DNA of 45,220 nt from an uncultured Rikenellaceae bacterium. Lineage in GTDB: Bacteria; Bacteroidota; Bacteroidia; Bacteroidales; Rikenellaceae. Positions 6,778 to 15,445 of the stretch are shown here, piece by piece. The stretch lies in assembly GCA_949287525.1 (NCBI GenBank), contig CASEGL010000010.1, forward strand, positions 1-45,220, given 5' to 3'. The notes under the pieces are model-generated. The model did no database searches. It was not told where the DNA came from and saw only the letters and a list, made by a program, of their open reading frames with translations. Each line of letters opens with the position of its first letter. The first letter of the stretch is position 1. A program made the translations under genes and the position numbers.

Positions 6778-9345
6778 ATGGCAGAAGAAACTAACGTTAC
6801 ACCCCAGAACCCTGCTGCGAATGGGGACGGACCCGAAAATCCGCGAATCATCCGCATCAACATAGAAGAGGAGATGAAAACCGCCTACATCGACTACTCG
6901 ATGTCGGTAATCGTCTCGCGTGCGCTGCCCGATGTGCGCGACGGCCTCAAACCCGTCCACCGGCGCATCCTCTTCGACATGAGCAACGAGTTGAATCTCT
7001 ACTCGGACAAACCCCACCGTAAAAGCGCCCGTATCGTCGGCGACGTACTCGGTAAGTTCCACCCCCACGGCGACAGTTCCGTGTACGAAGCCATGGTCCG
7101 CATGGCGCAGCCGTGGGCCATGCGCTACCCGCTGGTGGACGGCCAGGGCAACTTCGGTTCGATGGACGGCGACAGCCCCGCCGCCATGCGTTACACCGAG
7201 GCCCGCATGCGCAAGATTGCCGACGAGGTGATGGCCGACATCGGCAAGGATACGGTCGATTTCGTCAATAACTTCGACGACACCATCCAGGAACCCACCG
7301 TACTGCCCACCCGCATTCCGCTACTGCTGGTCAACGGTGCATCGGGCATCGCCGTGGGTATGGCCACCAACATGGCTCCCCACAACCTGTCGGAGGTGTG
7401 CGACGCCATTGCGGCCTACATCGACAACCCCGACATCGAGGTGTCCGAGCTGGCCAAATACGTCAAGGCGCCTGACTTCCCCACGGGCGGCATCATCTAC
7501 GGCTACGAAGGGGTGCGCGAGGCACTCGAAACGGGTCGCGGCCGCATCATCATGCGCGCCAAGACCGAGATCGAACACACCCACAGCGGCCGTGAATGCA
7601 TCGTGGTGACCGAGATCCCCTACATGGTGAACAAGGCCGAGATGATCCGCAAGATCGCCGACATGATCAACGAAAAGAAGATCGACGGCATCTCCTACAT
7701 CAACGACGAGAGCGACCGCCGCGGCACGCGCATCGTCATCATCCTCAAGAGCGATGCGGTGGCCAGCGTGGTGCTGAACACCCTCTACAAACATACGCCG
7801 CTCCAGACGAGTTTCCCCGTGAACAACATTGCGCTGGTGAACGGCCGTCCGGTGCTGCTCAACCTCAAGGACCTGATCCGTCTCTTCGTGGATCACCGCC
7901 ACGACGTGGTGGAGCGCCGCACGCGCTACGACCTCGACCAGGCCGAGAAACGCGCCCACATCCTCAAGGGACTGCTGATCGCCCTCGACCACATCGACGA
8001 GATCATCTCCATCATCCGCAACTCGCAGACGCCCGACATCGCCAAACAGGCGCTCATGGAGCGTTTCGGCCTGTCGGACGTACAGGCACAGGCCATCATC
8101 GACATGCGTCTGCGCGCCCTGACCGGTCTGGAGCGCCACAAGATCGAGGACGAATACGCCGACCTGTTGAAACGCATCGAATACTACCACGAGGTGCTGG
8201 CCAGCCGCGCCATGCGCCTGGGCATCGTCAAGGACGAGACGATGGAGATCAAGGAGAAGTACGGCGACGAGCGCCGCACGGAGATCGTCATGAGCGCCGA
8301 GGAGTTCAACCCCGAAGACTTCTATGCCGACGACGAGATGGTCATCACCATTTCGCACATGGGCTACCTCAAGCGCACCCCGCTGGCCGAATACCGCACC
8401 CAGCACCGCGGCGGCGTGGGCATCAAGGCGAGCGCCACGCGTGACGAGGACTTCATCGAACACCTCTACATGGCCAACATGCACGACACGATGCTCTTCT
8501 TCACCGAGAAGGGACGCTGCTACTGGCTGAAGGTCTACAACATCCCCGAAGGCACCCGCTCCTCGAAGGGACGCGCCATCCAGAACGTCATCCAGATCGA
8601 ACCGGACGACAAGGTGCGCGCCTACATCAACGTGCGCGGGCTGGACAACAAGGAGTATGTCGAGAACAACTACATCGTGATGTGTACCCGCGACGGCATC
8701 ATCAAGAAGACGTCGCTGGAGGCCTACTCGCGTCCGCGCCAGAACGGTGTGAACGCCATCACGATCAAGGAGGGCGACCAGCTGATCGACGCCAGCCTCA
8801 CCAGCGGCAGCGCCGAGATCATCATTGCGGCCCGCGAAGGCAAGGCGATCCGCTTCCCCGAAAGCACGGTGCGCCCCATCGGCCGCACGGGAGCCGGCGT
8901 CCGCGCCATCACCATCGAGGGTGACGACCGCGTGGTAGGCATGATCTGCATGGAGCCGGACAGCCAGGACGACATCCTCGTGCTGAGCGAAAACGGCTAC
9001 GGCAAGCGCACCGACCTGGAGGAGTACCGCATGACCAACCGCGGCGGCAAAGGCGTGAAGGCCCTGCAGGTGACCGAAAAGACGGGCAAACTGGTTTCCA
9101 TCCAGTCCGTATCGGACGACAACGACCTGATGATCATCACCCGCAACGGCACGGCGATCCGCACGGCCGCAGCCGACATCCGGGTAGCGGGCCGCGCCAC
9201 GCAGGGCGTGCGGATCATCAACCTGCGCGCCGGCGACGCCATCGCTTCGGTCATGGCGGTTCCCAAAAGCGAAGAGACGGAGGAGGAGACGGAAACGACA
9301 CCTGCAGCCGGCCAACCGGCGGAGGAACCCGCTTCGGAAGCCTGA
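6778..9345 (+). CDS. gyrA: DNA gyrase subunit A
   Basis: GyrA is the DNA-cleaving subunit of gyrase (GyrA2GyrB2), which introduces negative supercoils. The 855-residue protein begins with the typical [23 protein letters not shown] block. The quinolone-resistance region [10 protein letters not shown] has Ser100 at the E. coli S83 position and Glu104 at the D87 position. The catalytic tyrosine is Tyr139 in AMRYTEAR. The C-terminal beta-pinwheel is present from about residue 530. The canonical GyrA box QRRGGKG is not seen exactly: the first blade has QHRGGVG and a later blade has TNRGGKG. The tail is acidic and rich in Glu, Thr and Pro. The sequence matches Bacteroidota GyrA rather than ParC. 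It has its own promoter. Confidence 0.97.
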   Translation: MAEETNVTPQNPAANGDGPENPRIIRINIEEEMKTAYIDYSMSVIVSRALPDVRDGLKPVHRRILFDMSNELNLYSDKPHRKSARIVGDVLGKFHPHGDSSVYEAMVRMAQPWAMRYPLVDGQGNFGSMDGDSPAAMRYTEARMRKIADEVMADIGKDTVDFVNNFDDTIQEPTVLPTRIPLLLVNGASGIAVGMATNMAPHNLSEVCDAIAAYIDNPDIEVSELAKYVKAPDFPTGGIIYGYEGVREALETGRGRIIMRAKTEIEHTHSGRECIVVTEIPYMVNKAEMIRKIADMINEKKIDGISYINDESDRRGTRIVIILKSDAVASVVLNTLYKHTPLQTSFPVNNIALVNGRPVLLNLKDLIRLFVDHRHDVVERRTRYDLDQAEKRAHILKGLLIALDHIDEIISIIRNSQTPDIAKQALMERFGLSDVQAQAIIDMRLRALTGLERHKIEDEYADLLKRIEYYHEVLASRAMRLGIVKDETMEIKEKYGDERRTEIVMSAEEFNPEDFYADDEMVITISHMGYLKRTPLAEYRTQHRGGVGIKASATRDEDFIEHLYMANMHDTMLFFTEKGRCYWLKVYNIPEGTRSSKGRAIQNVIQIEPDDKVRAYINVRGLDNKEYVENNYIVMCTRDGIIKKTSLEAYSRPRQNGVNAITIKEGDQLIDASLTSGSAEIIIAAREGKAIRFPESTVRPIGRTGAGVRAITIEGDDRVVGMICMEPDSQDDILVLSENGYGKRTDLEEYRMTNRGGKGVKALQVTEKTGKLVSIQSVSDDNDLMIITRNGTAIRTAAADIRVAGRATQGVRIINLRAGDAIASVMAVPKSEETEEETETTPAAGQPAEEPASEA

Positions 9346-9398
9346 ACGGCTTTCGCAGCGCTACGGAAACGGAACAATTCACCAACACACAACGTATC

Positions 9399-10751
9399 AT
9401 GAAAAAATTATTCTTACTGGCAACGACCGCGATGCTGCTCGCATCCCCGTCGCTCTTCGCCCAGCAGGTCAGCATCAACGAGAAAGGCCTGCTGAAAAAG
9501 ATCGAACGATCGAACGCCGACATCGTCAATCCGAAGAAGGAGAACAAGGCTGCCACGTGGCTTTCGCGCGGCGAGACCTTCTACCAGGCAGCTACGGAGG
9601 TGTCGAAAAACCTCTATGACGGCATCGACGCCTCCACGGTGATGATGCTGTTCGGCGAGCCGACCGGAGCCGAAATGGTCGAAATCGCCGGCCAGCCCTA
9701 CAGCAAAGGCATTTTCCCCTATGTCGATGTTTATCTGGACATCAACAACAAGCCGATCTCGTGGGTGGTAACCAAGGAGATCTACCCGGGTGCGCTGGGC
9801 AAGGCCACCGAAGCCTACGTGAAGGCCTACGAGCTGGAAGGCAGCACCAACCCCAAGGTGGCCGAGAAGGTGCAGGAAGGTCTGAAGAAAGTCTATGACG
9901 AGTATTCGAAGACGGGCGCCCTCTACTATGCGCTCGCCATGTACAACGAGGCGGCCGACATGTTCATCAAGGCCTACGACATCACCAAGCTGGATTGCTT
10001 CACCATCGCCGACAGCGACGTCTACACGCTGCTGCACGATGCCGGTCTGTCGTACCTCTTCGCCAAAGACTACCTCAAGAGCATCGAATGCCTGACGGCA
10101 GCCGAGAAGATCGCCAATGACGCCGAGATCTACTACCTGATCTACCACGCCTACCGCGGCAATGCGGCCAACGATCCGGAGGCCATCAAGAAGGCCAAGG
10201 TTTATCTTGAAGAGGGCATGGCCCAGTACCCGTCCGACACGAACATCATCGAGAGCCTCTCGGAAGCCTACGTCTTCCTCGGCGAGGATCCGAACCAGAT
10301 CCTGTCGATCGTCGAGAACGCACTGCAGCAGGCTCCGGACAATGCCGACATGTGGAGCGCACTGGGCGTGCTGTACGTCAGCCAGGAGAACTACGACAAA
10401 GCCATCGAGGCCTTTACGCACATGGTTGCCCTGCTGCCCGACAGCTACATCGCCAACAACAACCTCGGCATCGTCTACATCAAGAAGGCCGAGAAGATTC
10501 TGGACGACGTGAATGCCCGCGCCGCAACGTTCGCCACGCAGGACGAGTATGACGCCGAACTGTCGAAAGCCTTCGTGGTTTACGCCGAGGCCGTGCCGTT
10601 CCTGGAGAAGGCAGCCGAGATCGATCCCAGCAACCTCGGAACGATCGAGCTGCTGAAGAACGTCACCTTCCGCATCCGCGAGATGGACGGCATGATGGAG
10701 AAGTACGAGAAGTACAACAACCTCTACAAACAGATGACCGGCCAGATGTAA
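9399..10751 (+). CDS. Secreted tetratricopeptide-repeat protein
   Basis: The 450-residue protein starts with a signal peptide (MKKLFLLATTAMLLASPSLFAQQ, cleavage likely after residue 21). There is no lipobox, so a periplasmic location is likely. After a globular N-terminal part come several TPR units, for example ALYYALAMYNEAADMFIKAYDI, DAGLSYLFAKDYLKSIECLTAAEKI and MWSALGVLYVSQENYDKAIEAFTHM, running to the C terminus. TPRs mediate protein-protein contacts; the partner is unknown. It follows gyrA by 53 bases with no terminator between them, so some co-transcription is possible. A strong hairpin terminator follows the stop. It resembles conserved Bacteroidota TPR proteins of unknown role. Confidence 0.88.
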   Translation: MKKLFLLATTAMLLASPSLFAQQVSINEKGLLKKIERSNADIVNPKKENKAATWLSRGETFYQAATEVSKNLYDGIDASTVMMLFGEPTGAEMVEIAGQPYSKGIFPYVDVYLDINNKPISWVVTKEIYPGALGKATEAYVKAYELEGSTNPKVAEKVQEGLKKVYDEYSKTGALYYALAMYNEAADMFIKAYDITKLDCFTIADSDVYTLLHDAGLSYLFAKDYLKSIECLTAAEKIANDAEIYYLIYHAYRGNAANDPEAIKKAKVYLEEGMAQYPSDTNIIESLSEAYVFLGEDPNQILSIVENALQQAPDNADMWSALGVLYVSQENYDKAIEAFTHMVALLPDSYIANNNLGIVYIKKAEKILDDVNARAATFATQDEYDAELSKAFVVYAEAVPFLEKAAEIDPSNLGTIELLKNVTFRIREMDGMMEKYEKYNNLYKQMTGQM

Positions 10752-10771
10752 TCCGCGCTCCGGTCAAAGAC

Positions 10772-10813
10772 AAAGCGAGAGGCATTCCGCATGGAATGCC
10801 TCTCGCTTTTGTT
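10772..10813. terminator. Strong rho-independent terminator
   Basis: A perfect 17-base stem (10772-10788 with 10793-10809) with a 4-base GCAT loop is followed by T-rich sequence. It ends the gyrA-TPR unit on the plus strand and could also serve the convergent lipoprotein gene. Confidence 0.9.
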
Positions 10814-10866
10814 ATCGGTGCAACCGGCTCCGGCCTCCCCCTTCGCTTCGGGCAGCCGGCCGTGCG

Positions 10867-11583
10867 TCACGATTCGGACGGCGTCCCGGCTCCGTCGAAG
10901 TCACACTCCACCGACTCGGAGACCGACTCCCCGTCCGTGAACCGGAAGGTAACCGTAAAGGTGTGCTGCCGCACGGCGGGTTCCTCCGTAAAGACGATGC
11001 AGAACGGGGCGTCGGTCAGCAGACGCCAATCCTCCTGCCCGAACTCCGACAACGGAATCGCCACGGGAGTCGTCTCCCAACTAAGACTGGAACAAACGTC
11101 ATCCAACGGCAGTGCAGCCCACCACTCCGCAGCCACCTCGTCCACAACGGGATGGAAATCCTCATAAGAAGGATAACCGGCCGCCACAAAGTCCGAGGCA
11201 GAACGCCCCACGAACATCGTCACATCGGCCAGCGACGTACCCGCCGGACGGCCGTTGAACTCCTGATCGCTCACGACTTCGACCGCCAGCCACTCCGGGC
11301 TGAAGCCCCGTGGCCCGGGGGTCGCTTGCCGTCTGAAATCCGTATCGCCATACAGTTCACCGATCTCGGCATACCCTTCGCTATCCGACATAATGCAATC
11401 GCCGCGGAAGCTGCATTCGAGGAACCGGAACGACGTTCCGTCTTTCACTTACACCCACACTTTCGAAACATCGCTCCAATAACACCACATATAGGACATG
11501 CGCCACCATGTACCTGTGGGTGCTTTATGGCAGGCCGTCAGCAACAGCGCCACCAGCGCAACAAGACAACATGATTTTTTCAT
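10867..11583 (-). pseudogene. Lipoprotein gene with an in-frame premature stop
   Basis: The visible open frame covers the last 193 codons from a GTG at 11448. In the same frame, upstream, lies a complete lipoprotein start: ATG at 11583, then MKKSCCLVALVALLLTAC with lipobox LTAC (Cys18), continuing for 44 codons to WSDVSKVWV. A TAA follows at 11449-11451, and the frame continues directly with VKDGTSFRFLEC. A single-base change from a Tyr codon to TAA would explain it. The protein would otherwise be about 238 residues, with a Trp-rich N-terminal region and beta-rich C-terminal half. I recognise no family. It is either a recent nonsense pseudogene, a sequencing error, or a gene restarted at GTG without its export signal. 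Confidence 0.75.
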
Positions 11584-11674
11584 AGGAAATAGTAGTAAAA
11601 AAGGTTACATTTATCGTTTTTTCAGCAATAACAGTGCCAATTTCGGTTGGAAAATGCTGTTGCGCTAAAATTGC

Positions 11675-11682
11675 TATCTTTG
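11675..11682 (+). promoter_or_regulatory. -7 box next to the phosphodiesterase start
   Basis: TATCTTTG matches the -7 consensus exactly. It ends only 6 bases before the ATG at 11689, so the transcript would start at or within a base or two of the start codon. A -33 TTGG at 11647-11650 is spaced rather far away (24 bases). Confidence 0.55.
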
Positions 11683-11688
11683 CCGACG

Positions 11689-12180
11689 ATGAAACGCATA
11701 GGCATCCTTTCCGACACGCACGGCCTGTTCGACGCGCCGCTCCGCGAATTCTTCGCCGAAGTGGACGAACTGTGGCATGCGGGCGACATCGGCTCCATCG
11801 AACTGGCCGACCGCATCGCCGCCTTCAAACCCCTGCACGCCGTCTATGGCAACATCGACGACTGCACCACCCGACGGGCGTGGCCCGAAACGGCCCGCTT
11901 CGCGTGCGAGGAGGTCTCGGTGCTGATGACCCACATCGGCGGCTACCCGGGTCGCTATGCCCCGCCGTTTCTCCGCGCCATCGGGCAGTACCGCCCCAAC
12001 CTGATCGTCACGGGCCACTCACACATCCTGAAGGTGATCTACGACCGCACCCACGACGCCCTGCACATCAACCCGGGCGCAGCGGGCAAATACGGCTTTC
12101 ACAAGGTGCGCACGGCCGTGCGGCTCGTCATCAACGGCCGCGACATCCGCGACCTGGAGGTCAGCGAGTGGCCGAAATGA
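11689..12180 (+). CDS. YfcE/MJ0936-type metallophosphoesterase
   Basis: This is a 163-residue calcineurin-like phosphodiesterase of the small YfcE/MJ0936 type. These enzymes are metal-dependent and cleave phosphodiesters such as bis-p-nitrophenyl phosphate; the natural substrate is usually unknown. The metal-binding motifs are all present in order: SDTHG (8-12), GDIGS, GNID, THIGG and GHSH. Its length is normal for the family. I place the start at MKRIGILSDTHG (11689). An upstream in-frame ATG at 11647 would put 14 non-conserved residues in front and would read through the -7 box. A bidirectional terminator lies about 115 bases downstream. Confidence 0.92.
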   Translation: MKRIGILSDTHGLFDAPLREFFAEVDELWHAGDIGSIELADRIAAFKPLHAVYGNIDDCTTRRAWPETARFACEEVSVLMTHIGGYPGRYAPPFLRAIGQYRPNLIVTGHSHILKVIYDRTHDALHINPGAAGKYGFHKVRTAVRLVINGRDIRDLEVSEWPK

Positions 12181-12257
12181 CCCGCCGGAGACCTTCTCTC
12201 CCCACAGACAATGCCGCCGGCGCCCTCCCGCAGCAACGCCGGCACTCCCAAAAAAGA

Positions 12258-12293
12258 CGGCCGCCCACGAAAAAACGGCCGCCCACGAAAAAA
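12258..12293. repeat. Two tandem copies of an 18-base unit
   Basis: Two identical 18-base units (12258-12275 and 12276-12293) begin CGGCCGCCCACG and end in six A. They sit between the phosphodiesterase gene and the bidirectional terminator. The A-run of the second unit serves as the T-tract for minus-strand termination. Confidence 0.8.
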
Positions 12294-12294
12294 C

Positions 12295-12330
12295 AATGCC
12301 GCAGGAAGACGATGCTTCCTGCGGCATTTT
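12295..12330. terminator. Bidirectional terminator between convergent genes
   Basis: A perfect 14-base stem (12295-12308 with 12315-12328) has a 6-base loop. T residues follow on the plus strand, and an A-run precedes it, which is a T-run on the minus strand. It separates the phosphodiesterase from the convergent YrdC/YciO-family gene. Confidence 0.9.
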
Positions 12331-12351
12331 GCTTTGCCCTGTGCGCAACGG

Positions 12352-12954
12352 CTACACCAGTTCGCCGCCTCCTTCGCGGAGAATCTCCGGTTCGCCCGAC
12401 GTCAGATCGACCACCGTGGTGGGGGTCAGACCGCCCAGGCCGCCGTCGATGACCAGATCGGCCAGATGGCCGTACCGTTCGTCGAGCAGTTCGGGATCGG
12501 TGGCATACTCGACCACCTCGTCGTCCGTCTTGACCGAAGCCGTCACCAGGGGCATGCCCAGTTCACGGGCAATCGCCACGGGAATATCGTTGGCCGGCAC
12601 CCGGACACCGACCGTCTTGCGGCGCCCCAGCGCCTTGACGGGAATCTGGCCGGAAGCCTGCAGCACGAAGGTGAACGCGCCGGGCAGATTGCGCTTGAGG
12701 ATCCGGAACTGTCCGTTATCGACCCGTGCATACTGTGCCACGGTACTCAGCCCGTCGCAGATGAGCGTCAGTTCGTCGTTGCGGCGGTTGCGCAGCGTTT
12801 TGATCCGGTCGATCGCCTTCTGGCTCGACAGGGCGCAGACGAACGCATACACCCCGTCCGTCGGGCAAATCACCACGCCGTCGTGGCGCAGCGTCTCGAC
12901 CACCCGCGCCACGTCGCGCGGATTGGGGTTCTCGGCATACAGTTTAACCATCAT
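12352..12954 (-). CDS. YrdC/YciO-family protein (Sua5/TsaC-like fold)
   Basis: The 200-residue protein has the YrdC fold of L-threonylcarbamoyladenylate synthases, which act in t6A tRNA modification. The early strand-helix GGxxCPTDGVYAFVC (here DGVVICPTDGVYAF), the IKTLRNRRNDELTLICDGL segment, PGAFTFVL, and VGVRVPANDIP are visible. The Ser-Ala-Asn signature seen late in TsaC/Sua5 (TSAN) is replaced by TASVKTDDE. That points to the YciO branch, whose role is less clear, rather than to a standard TsaC. The length also fits YciO. The gene ends at a bidirectional terminator, and its start lies 40 bases after the stop of the upstream HExxH lipoprotein, so the two may be co-transcribed. Confidence 0.85.
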   Translation of the reverse strand: MMVKLYAENPNPRDVARVVETLRHDGVVICPTDGVYAFVCALSSQKAIDRIKTLRNRRNDELTLICDGLSTVAQYARVDNGQFRILKRNLPGAFTFVLQASGQIPVKALGRRKTVGVRVPANDIPVAIARELGMPLVTASVKTDDEVVEYATDPELLDERYGHLADLVIDGGLGGLTPTTVVDLTSGEPEILREGGGELV

Positions 12955-12994
12955 ATCCGTTATCGTTTTTCAATCGCAAAAGCATCCGCAGTAC

Positions 12995-14005
12995 CTACTC
13001 CTCCCCGCGGCAGACCGCCTCCATGCGGCGGAGCAGTTCGGGCGACGGCATCGTCTCGATGTCGCGGGTCAGCAGGAACGAGAAGTTGTCGGCCAGCACC
13101 TCCTCCGGGTCGAGGACGTAGTCGGTATTGCGCCCCACCTTGTCGAAGAAATCGACCGCCTCCTCCACTTCGTAGACGTGCCACTGCCCGTTCTCGTCGA
13201 GTACCGGCCGGCAGGTTTCGGGGTCGATCTCCAGCAGCCCCGTGCTGAAATAGCTCCAGAAGCCGCCCCCCTCGTAATCGCGCTTGGAATAGAGCAGCAT
13301 GATGCAGTCGCGCTGCCGGCCGTCGATGGTGAAGGTCGCATAGCTGTCGTGGGCGTTCACGTCGGGATTGTCGATCACATATTCGGCCAGCCCCGCGGGC
13401 AGCTCCACGGTGCGGGGCAGCACGGTGAATCCGATGAGGGCATAGAGCCGGCGCCGCAGGTCGGGATTGTTGCGCGTCAGCACATGGAAGGCCTCGTGGG
13501 CGATCAGCGAAGTGACCATATAGGGAGGCGCAAGCGCCAGCATCCGTTCGTTGCAGACGATGGTCTTGCCGCGCGTGTAGCCGTCGGCTTCGCCCTCCTC
13601 GCGCAGCGTGCTGACCAGAATGTCGATCCGCTCCGGGAAATTCAGGTCGAGCTGCTTCTGCAGGATCACGTCGTTGAGGCTGTCGGTCTTTTCCTGCACC
13701 ACCCGACGGGCTTCGGGCGTCCACTCGCGCGCCTGCTCGGCGGCGAAACGGCGGAAATCTTCCGACGTGGCGCCCTTGCGGCCGGTCAGCCCCTCCAGCG
13801 CGAAACGGTCCAGACTCCGCGTGTGGTGGTCTTCGCTGCCGAGAAAGGCCGCCGCCTGCTCGACGTTCAGAAAATTCAGCGCCAGCGTATCCGAAACGCC
13901 CGGAGCGCCCTTGGCAGCGTTCCGGCAGCCTCCGGCACATGCGCCGACCAGCATCAGGGCGATGCCGAGTGCAGCACCCATTCCCGTTTTACCCAACTTA
14001 CTCAT
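12995..14005 (-). CDS. Putative HExxH zinc-protease lipoprotein
   Basis: The 336-residue protein begins, by my choice, at the ATG at 14005. That gives a clean lipoprotein signal, MSKLGKTGMGAALGIALMLV, with candidate lipid-bearing Cys23 (VGAC). An upstream in-frame ATG at 14080 lies close to the SRP RNA terminator and would mask the signal. A metalloprotease motif HEAFH is at 170-174, in the helix SLIAHEAFHVLT. A downstream Glu in LPAGLAEYVIDN could be the third zinc ligand, as in gluzincins. No family is recognised with certainty. A membrane-anchored zinc-dependent peptidase in the periplasm or outer membrane is the most likely role. Confidence 0.75.
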   Translation of the reverse strand: MSKLGKTGMGAALGIALMLVGACAGGCRNAAKGAPGVSDTLALNFLNVEQAAAFLGSEDHHTRSLDRFALEGLTGRKGATSEDFRRFAAEQAREWTPEARRVVQEKTDSLNDVILQKQLDLNFPERIDILVSTLREEGEADGYTRGKTIVCNERMLALAPPYMVTSLIAHEAFHVLTRNNPDLRRRLYALIGFTVLPRTVELPAGLAEYVIDNPDVNAHDSYATFTIDGRQRDCIMLLYSKRDYEGGGFWSYFSTGLLEIDPETCRPVLDENGQWHVYEVEEAVDFFDKVGRNTDYVLDPEEVLADNFSFLLTRDIETMPSPELLRRMEAVCRGEE

Positions 14006-14088
14006 AATCTGTACGGTATTTTTGTCGGGAAGTCCTGTGTATCCTGCCGGAGCATGCGGCTTCCCGTCCGGAAAAAGCATAAAAAAAA

Positions 14089-14184
14089 GGGTAAGCTACT
14101 TATATCGCACCGCTACAACCGCCTACCCTTGCTCGCTTCCACGCCTAGGGGATTCAGCAGGAGCTGGTCGTATAAGACTTACCC
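14089..14184 (-). ncRNA. ffs: 4.5S (small SRP) RNA
   Basis: This is a 96-base RNA of the signal recognition particle, which binds Ffh and targets membrane proteins. The minus strand starts GGGTAAG and ends CTTACCC, closing a long hairpin with further pairing CTTATA/TATAAG. The apical part reads CCCCTAGGCG-TGGAAG-CGAGCAAGGG, which preserves the Ffh-binding pattern AGG...GGAAG..AGCA of E. coli 4.5S RNA. The 3' side has GGTTGTAGCGG, like GGGATGTAGCTGG in E. coli. Eight U residues follow the last base, forming a terminator. A perfect -7 box lies 5 bases before the first base. Identification is by motif and structure, not by a covariance search. Confidence 0.88.
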
Positions 14185-14189
14185 TGCCG

Positions 14190-14222
14190 CAAAGATAAGC
14201 AAATTTTTCATAGATTTGCAAA
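14190..14222 (-). promoter_or_regulatory. ffs promoter
   Basis: On the minus strand, TTTG at 14219-14222 and TATCTTTG at 14190-14197 are 21 bases apart. Transcription would begin at about 14184, exactly where the SRP RNA hairpin starts. Confidence 0.75.
14211..14218 (+). promoter_or_regulatory. Candidate -7 box for mltG
   Basis: TAGATTTG fits TAnnTTTG and lies 31 bases before the mltG ATG. No TTG is found at the expected upstream distance. It interleaves with the divergent ffs promoter. Confidence 0.45.
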
Positions 14223-14249
14223 CGATCTTCCGATTGAAAACAAAAACCG

Positions 14250-15284
14250 ATGCCGCACCCGTTACCCCCACGCCGCCGCAAGGTCGTTCTCGCGCTGACG
14301 ATCTGCATTTTAGGACTTGCCGTCATGCTGGCGGCCACCGCCTACACGCTGCGCTACGGCAACATTGTCCGGGATCCCTTCACCCTGACCCTGCCGGCCG
14401 GTACCCCGTTCGACGCCCTGAAGGACTCGCTCGAAGGCAAACTCACCTCGCCCGGCCGCTTCCGCCTGCTCGCCCGCGCAATGGGGCTTGAGAAGCGCAC
14501 CTTCTCGGGACGCTACGAGATCGGCAAGGGAACGAGTGCCTACCGGCTGGCCGTCCGCCTGCGCGGCCGCATCCAGACCCCCATCAACCTGTCGTTCAAC
14601 AATATCCGCACGATGCCCCAGCTGGCCGGCACTCTGGAACGCCAGCTGCAGGCCGATTCGGCCGCCTTTGCCAACGTCCTGCTGAACGATTCGATCGCTG
14701 CAGGCTACGGCTTCGCGCCGCAGGAGTTCATCGGCATGTTCATTCCGAACACCTACGAAGTCTACTGGACCGTATCGCCGGAGGAGTTCGCCGCCCGCAT
14801 GCACCGCGAGTACCTCCGTTTCTGGAACGGGGAGCGGCAGGGCAAGCTCACCCGCACGGGGCTGTCGCAGAAGGAGGTGGCCACGCTCGCCTCGATCATC
14901 GACGAGGAGACCAACCGCACCGACGAGATGCCCGCCATTGCGGGCGTCTATATCAACCGGCTGCGGCGGGGCATGCGCCTGCAGGCCGACCCGACCGTCA
15001 AATACGCCGTAGGGGATTTCACGCTGCGCCGTATCCTCTACCGCCACCTGGACGCACCTTCGCCTTACAATACCTATCTCTATTTCGGACTGCCGCCCGG
15101 CCCGATCCGCATGCCCTCCATCGCCGCCATGGATGCGGTACTCAACTACCGCCAGCACGACTACTACTATTTCTGCGCCCGCGCCGACCTCTCCGGCTAC
15201 CACGCCTTTGCCCGCACGCTGGAGGAACACAACCGCAACGCCCGCGCCTATGCCGCCGCACTCGACCGGCTCGGCATCCGTTAG
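14250..15284 (+). CDS. mltG: Endolytic transglycosylase MltG (YceG)
   Basis: MltG cleaves nascent peptidoglycan glycan strands within the chain and is thought to set strand length. The 344-residue protein has one N-terminal membrane anchor (about 12-33). A LysM-like/YceG N-terminal part includes PAGTPFDALKDSL. The catalytic domain has PNTYEVYW (about 166-173), ASIIDEET (214-221; Glu220 is the likely catalytic acid), VYINRLRRGMRLQADPTVKYA and SPYNTYLYFGLPPGPI. Length is typical. It is divergent from ffs and followed by a separately promoted barrel gene. Confidence 0.95.
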   Translation: MPHPLPPRRRKVVLALTICILGLAVMLAATAYTLRYGNIVRDPFTLTLPAGTPFDALKDSLEGKLTSPGRFRLLARAMGLEKRTFSGRYEIGKGTSAYRLAVRLRGRIQTPINLSFNNIRTMPQLAGTLERQLQADSAAFANVLLNDSIAAGYGFAPQEFIGMFIPNTYEVYWTVSPEEFAARMHREYLRFWNGERQGKLTRTGLSQKEVATLASIIDEETNRTDEMPAIAGVYINRLRRGMRLQADPTVKYAVGDFTLRRILYRHLDAPSPYNTYLYFGLPPGPIRMPSIAAMDAVLNYRQHDYYYFCARADLSGYHAFARTLEEHNRNARAYAAALDRLGIR

Positions 15285-15339
15285 CTGCCCGCAGACACAA
15301 AACCCCGCGCCGGAACGTCCGCCCTGCGGCCGTTTTTCG

Positions 15340-15347
15340 TATCTTTG
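15340..15347 (+). promoter_or_regulatory. Candidate -7 box for the barrel gene at 15446
   Basis: TATCTTTG matches the -7 consensus and lies about 98 bases before the start codon. No -33 TTG is seen. It marks the gene as separately transcribed from mltG. Confidence 0.5.
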
Positions 15348-15445
15348 TCCCGTCCGAACGACCGTCGGCTCCGCTCCCACGGTGAACCGCCACCGCTCCT
15401 TCCGCCCGAAGTCCGACGCGCCGGTCACTTCAATGCAATACCAAC

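Noticed and set aside
7321..9315. 664-codon open frame on the minus strand opposite gyrA
   Set aside because: It is the complement of a GC-rich gene whose third positions are G/C. The translation is His/Asp/Val-rich with no family pattern, and gyrA itself is certain.
14006..14184. Possible riboswitch leader for the HExxH lipoprotein gene
   Set aside because: The structured part matches the 4.5S SRP RNA with its own terminator, which explains it better.
12296..14491. 731-codon open frame on the plus strand
   Set aside because: It runs antisense to two genes and across the SRP RNA and its terminator, has biased composition and no motifs.
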